A model generated the notes under the pieces. That model did not search any database. It was not told the DNA's origin and was given only the letters and a program-made list of their open reading frames with translations. DNA of 7,576 nt from Kiritimatiellia bacterium (GTDB lineage: Bacteria > Verrucomicrobiota > Kiritimatiellia > RFP12 > UBA1067): the NCBI GenBank assembly GCA_017430155.1, contig JAFRNO010000329.1, positions 1-7,576 of the forward strand, in the 5' to 3' direction. Numbering within the stretch: position 1 is the stretch's first letter; each line of letters begins with the position of its first letter. The translations under genes and the position numbers were made by a program. Shown here one piece after another: positions 5,872-7,576 of this stretch.

Positions 5872-7576
5872 TCAAGGAATGCTGGATGTGGCAGGGGCCA
5901 AGCCGGGCGCGGAGACGGTGAGCGAGAGCGCCCCGGGCGCGTCGCGGCGGATGACCGCGACGGCCTTGCCGTAGAAGAGCGGGTGCGAGTCCGTATTCGT
6001 GAACGCCTCGAACGCGTGCGCGTTGCCGTTGCCCACGCCGAGTATCTTACCCGGCCCCGACAGCTTGAAGGACACGCGGTCCATCGCGAGCGGGTTGCGC
6101 ACGCCCTTCGCATCCACCACGTCCACCTGCACCCAGACCAGCTCGTCCGGGGAGTCGGTGAGTTTCGGCTCGACCGTCAACTTGACGGCAGCCGGTTCGC
6201 CCGCCGTGCGCATCACCGTCTCGCCGAGTTTCGTCTCCCCGCGATAGGCCACGGTCTTCAGCTCGCCCGGTTCGTACGGCACGTCGAACCACATGAGACG
6301 GTACTTCGCGCAGACGTCGTAGTAGGCGGAAGGACGCCCCTCCCCTTCAGGCATCACGCCCTTCGTGCGCCGTCCCATCGACTTGCCGTTCACGAAGAGC
6401 TCGGCCGAGTCGCCGTTCGTGTACACGAACACGGGCACCTTCTTCCCCTCGCGCCCGGGCCACGTCCAGTGCGGCACGATGTGGAGCGTGTACGCCTTCG
6501 GGTTCCAGTAGCTGCGGTAGAGCCAGTAACGGTCCTTCGGGACGCCGGTCAGGTCCACGATGCCAAAATAGGACGAGCGCGACTCTTTCCAGTAGGGCGT
6601 CGGCTCGCCGAGATAGTCGATCCCCGTCCATACGAACTCGCCGCACACGTAGCGGTCCTGCTCCATGTAGTTGAACTCGACGTCCGCGATGTCAGGCATT
6701 GCGTTGAAGTCGTAGCCGTCCGTCTGGAATTCGCTCCGCGCGAAGTCGTGCTTCTCCTTCGGCAGCACCTCCGGGTAGAATCCATAGGAACTCACGGCGG
6801 ATGCTGATTCGGAGTAGACGATCGGCTTCGCGGGGTACTTTGCCTTTACGCGGCGGTAGCAGGCGCCGTAGTTCCAGCCGGTGATGTCGAGGTCGTCGAA
6901 CATGTTCTCGTTGAGGTACTTAGGCTCGCTCATCCAGCAGATGTTGCCGTTGCCGACAGGACGCGTGGTGTCCTCCAGGCGCATCTGTTCGCGGAAGTAC
7001 GTGCAGCGCGCCTTCGTGAGGCCGTCGACGTAGTTCTTGCCCTTGTAGTCGGGCGTGACGATCTCGTTCGACATCGACCAGATGACGACGCACGGATGGT
7101 TGCGGTCGCGCCGCACGAACTGGCGGAGGTTGCGCGCCACGTACTCCTCCAGGTTCTGCTCGGGACGCCGCCCCGCCGTGCCGTCCCACTTGTCGAACGC
7201 CTCGTCCCACACGAGGATGCCCATCTCGTCGCAGAGGTCGAGCACCTCGGGCGCGGGGCAGTTGTGGCTCGTGCGCAGGGCGTTCGCGCCCATGTCCTTC
7301 ATGATCTGCAGCTGGCGGCGCATCGCCGACTTGTCGAACGCCATGCCGAGCAGGCCGAGGTCGGAGTGGAGATCCACGCCCTTGAACTGCACGCGGCGTC
7401 CGTTCAGATGAAACCCGTTCGCCGCCCAGTCGTTCGTCAGGCTCCCCGTCGCCACGGGAAAGGCGATCGTGCGGATGCCGAAGCGCACGCGCTCGCACGA
7501 GAGGGTCTGTCCCCCATTCACAAGCTTCACCTCCGCCTCGTACAGGTTCGGTGCGTCCACGTCCCACAACACCGGC
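5872..7576 (-). CDS. GH2 beta-galactosidase-type glycoside hydrolase, 5' end outside window
   Basis: Retaining exo-hydrolase, most likely a beta-galactosidase. About 567 residues are visible, and the frame stays open to the window edge (Pro-Val-Leu-Trp-Asp), so the GTG at 7572 is internal. Numbering from that codon: residues 1-38 are the end of the GH2 immunoglobulin-like domain (DAPNLYEAEV, FGIRTI). About 50-345 are the TIM barrel, with GVDLHSDLGLLG, MGANALRTSHN and VWDEAFDKW. Glu170 in IWSMSNE is the acid/base, and Ser replaces the usual Gly two residues before it. Glu255 in VYSES is the expected nucleophile. EFVWTGIDYLGEPTPY (312-327) is typical of beta-galactosidase-like GH2 enzymes. About 350-450 resemble DUF4982 (SAELFVNGKSMG), and 465-566 the Glyco_hydro2_C5 domain (SGPGKILGVGNGN). 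The missing N terminus should hold the sugar-binding sandwich and probably a signal peptide. Arabinosidase or glucuronidase activity is less likely but not excluded. It is the first gene visible in the operon; the stop is 23 bases from DUF3142. Confidence 0.93.
   Translation of the reverse strand, partial: PVLWDVDAPNLYEAEVKLVNGGQTLSCERVRFGIRTIAFPVATGSLTNDWAANGFHLNGRRVQFKGVDLHSDLGLLGMAFDKSAMRRQLQIMKDMGANALRTSHNCPAPEVLDLCDEMGILVWDEAFDKWDGTAGRRPEQNLEEYVARNLRQFVRRDRNHPCVVIWSMSNEIVTPDYKGKNYVDGLTKARCTYFREQMRLEDTTRPVGNGNICWMSEPKYLNENMFDDLDITGWNYGACYRRVKAKYPAKPIVYSESASAVSSYGFYPEVLPKEKHDFARSEFQTDGYDFNAMPDIADVEFNYMEQDRYVCGEFVWTGIDYLGEPTPYWKESRSSYFGIVDLTGVPKDRYWLYRSYWNPKAYTLHIVPHWTWPGREGKKVPVFVYTNGDSAELFVNGKSMGRRTKGVMPEGEGRPSAYYDVCAKYRLMWFDVPYEPGELKTVAYRGETKLGETVMRTAGEPAAVKLTVEPKLTDSPDELVWVQVDVVDAKGVRNPLAMDRVSFKLSGPGKILGVGNGNAHAFEAFTNTDSHPLFYGKAVAVIRRDAPGALSLTVSAPGLAPATSSIP

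Noticed and set aside
5870..5875. TTGACG as a -35 element for the DUF3142 gene
   Set aside because: It matches -35 well, but the sequence 17 bases on (GCACAT) is not a -10, and the hexamer overlaps the GH2 stop codon.
5629..6807. 392-residue plus-strand open frame
   Set aside because: Antisense to GH2 and DUF3142, dominated by Arg, Val and His. The opposite strand has full GH2 motifs.
1..7576. CRISPR array, tRNA, insertion sequence or transposase
   Set aside because: No regularly spaced repeats, no cloverleaf-like segment and no transposase-like coding sequence seen. Nearly every base is in the five genes.

Overview
The window reads as part of one leftward (minus-strand) run of five tightly packed genes from a GC-rich, carbohydrate-degrading bacterium. 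There is no rRNA, tRNA or housekeeping marker, so taxonomy is only a guess. Exported GH2 and GH78 glycoside hydrolases next to a small secreted beta-rich protein resemble Kiritimatiellota/Verrucomicrobiota/Lentisphaerae-type polysaccharide-utilisation loci. I hold that loosely. There is no gene-free stretch over 300 bases; the largest gap is 55 bases.

Layout in transcription order (right to left): (1) 7576-5872, a GH2 beta-galactosidase-type enzyme whose 5' end lies outside the window; (2) 5848-4613, a secreted DUF3142-family protein; (3) 4616-2391, a 741-residue exported protein of unknown function with a cysteine just after the signal peptide and mostly helical, repeat-like sequence, overlapping gene 2 by ATGA; (4) 2335-266, a GH78 alpha-L-rhamnosidase with its catalytic carboxylates but no C-terminal beta-sandwich domain; (5) 252-1, the start of a secreted Gly-rich, beta-strand-rich protein cut off by the window edge.

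All four N termini that can be seen carry signal peptides, so the products probably act in the periplasm, at the surface or outside the cell. GH2 and GH78 together suggest a rhamnose- and galactose-containing glycan, such as rhamnogalacturonan-I or arabinogalactan side chains, or an algal polysaccharide. The substrate cannot be read from sequence.

The most interesting part is the central pair, DUF3142 plus the helical partner. The two genes are translationally coupled, and hand-counted sample lines are lower in GC than the flanking hydrolase genes. The segment carrying the pair is delimited by an exact 11-bp direct repeat spanning the DUF3142 start and the GH78 start. Collapsing the repeats would place GH78 cleanly behind GH2. 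This suggests a two-gene cassette of unknown function inserted into a glycan-degradation operon, which is a hypothesis to test. The GH78 gene also has a promoter-like sequence so close to its ATG that its transcript could be leaderless.
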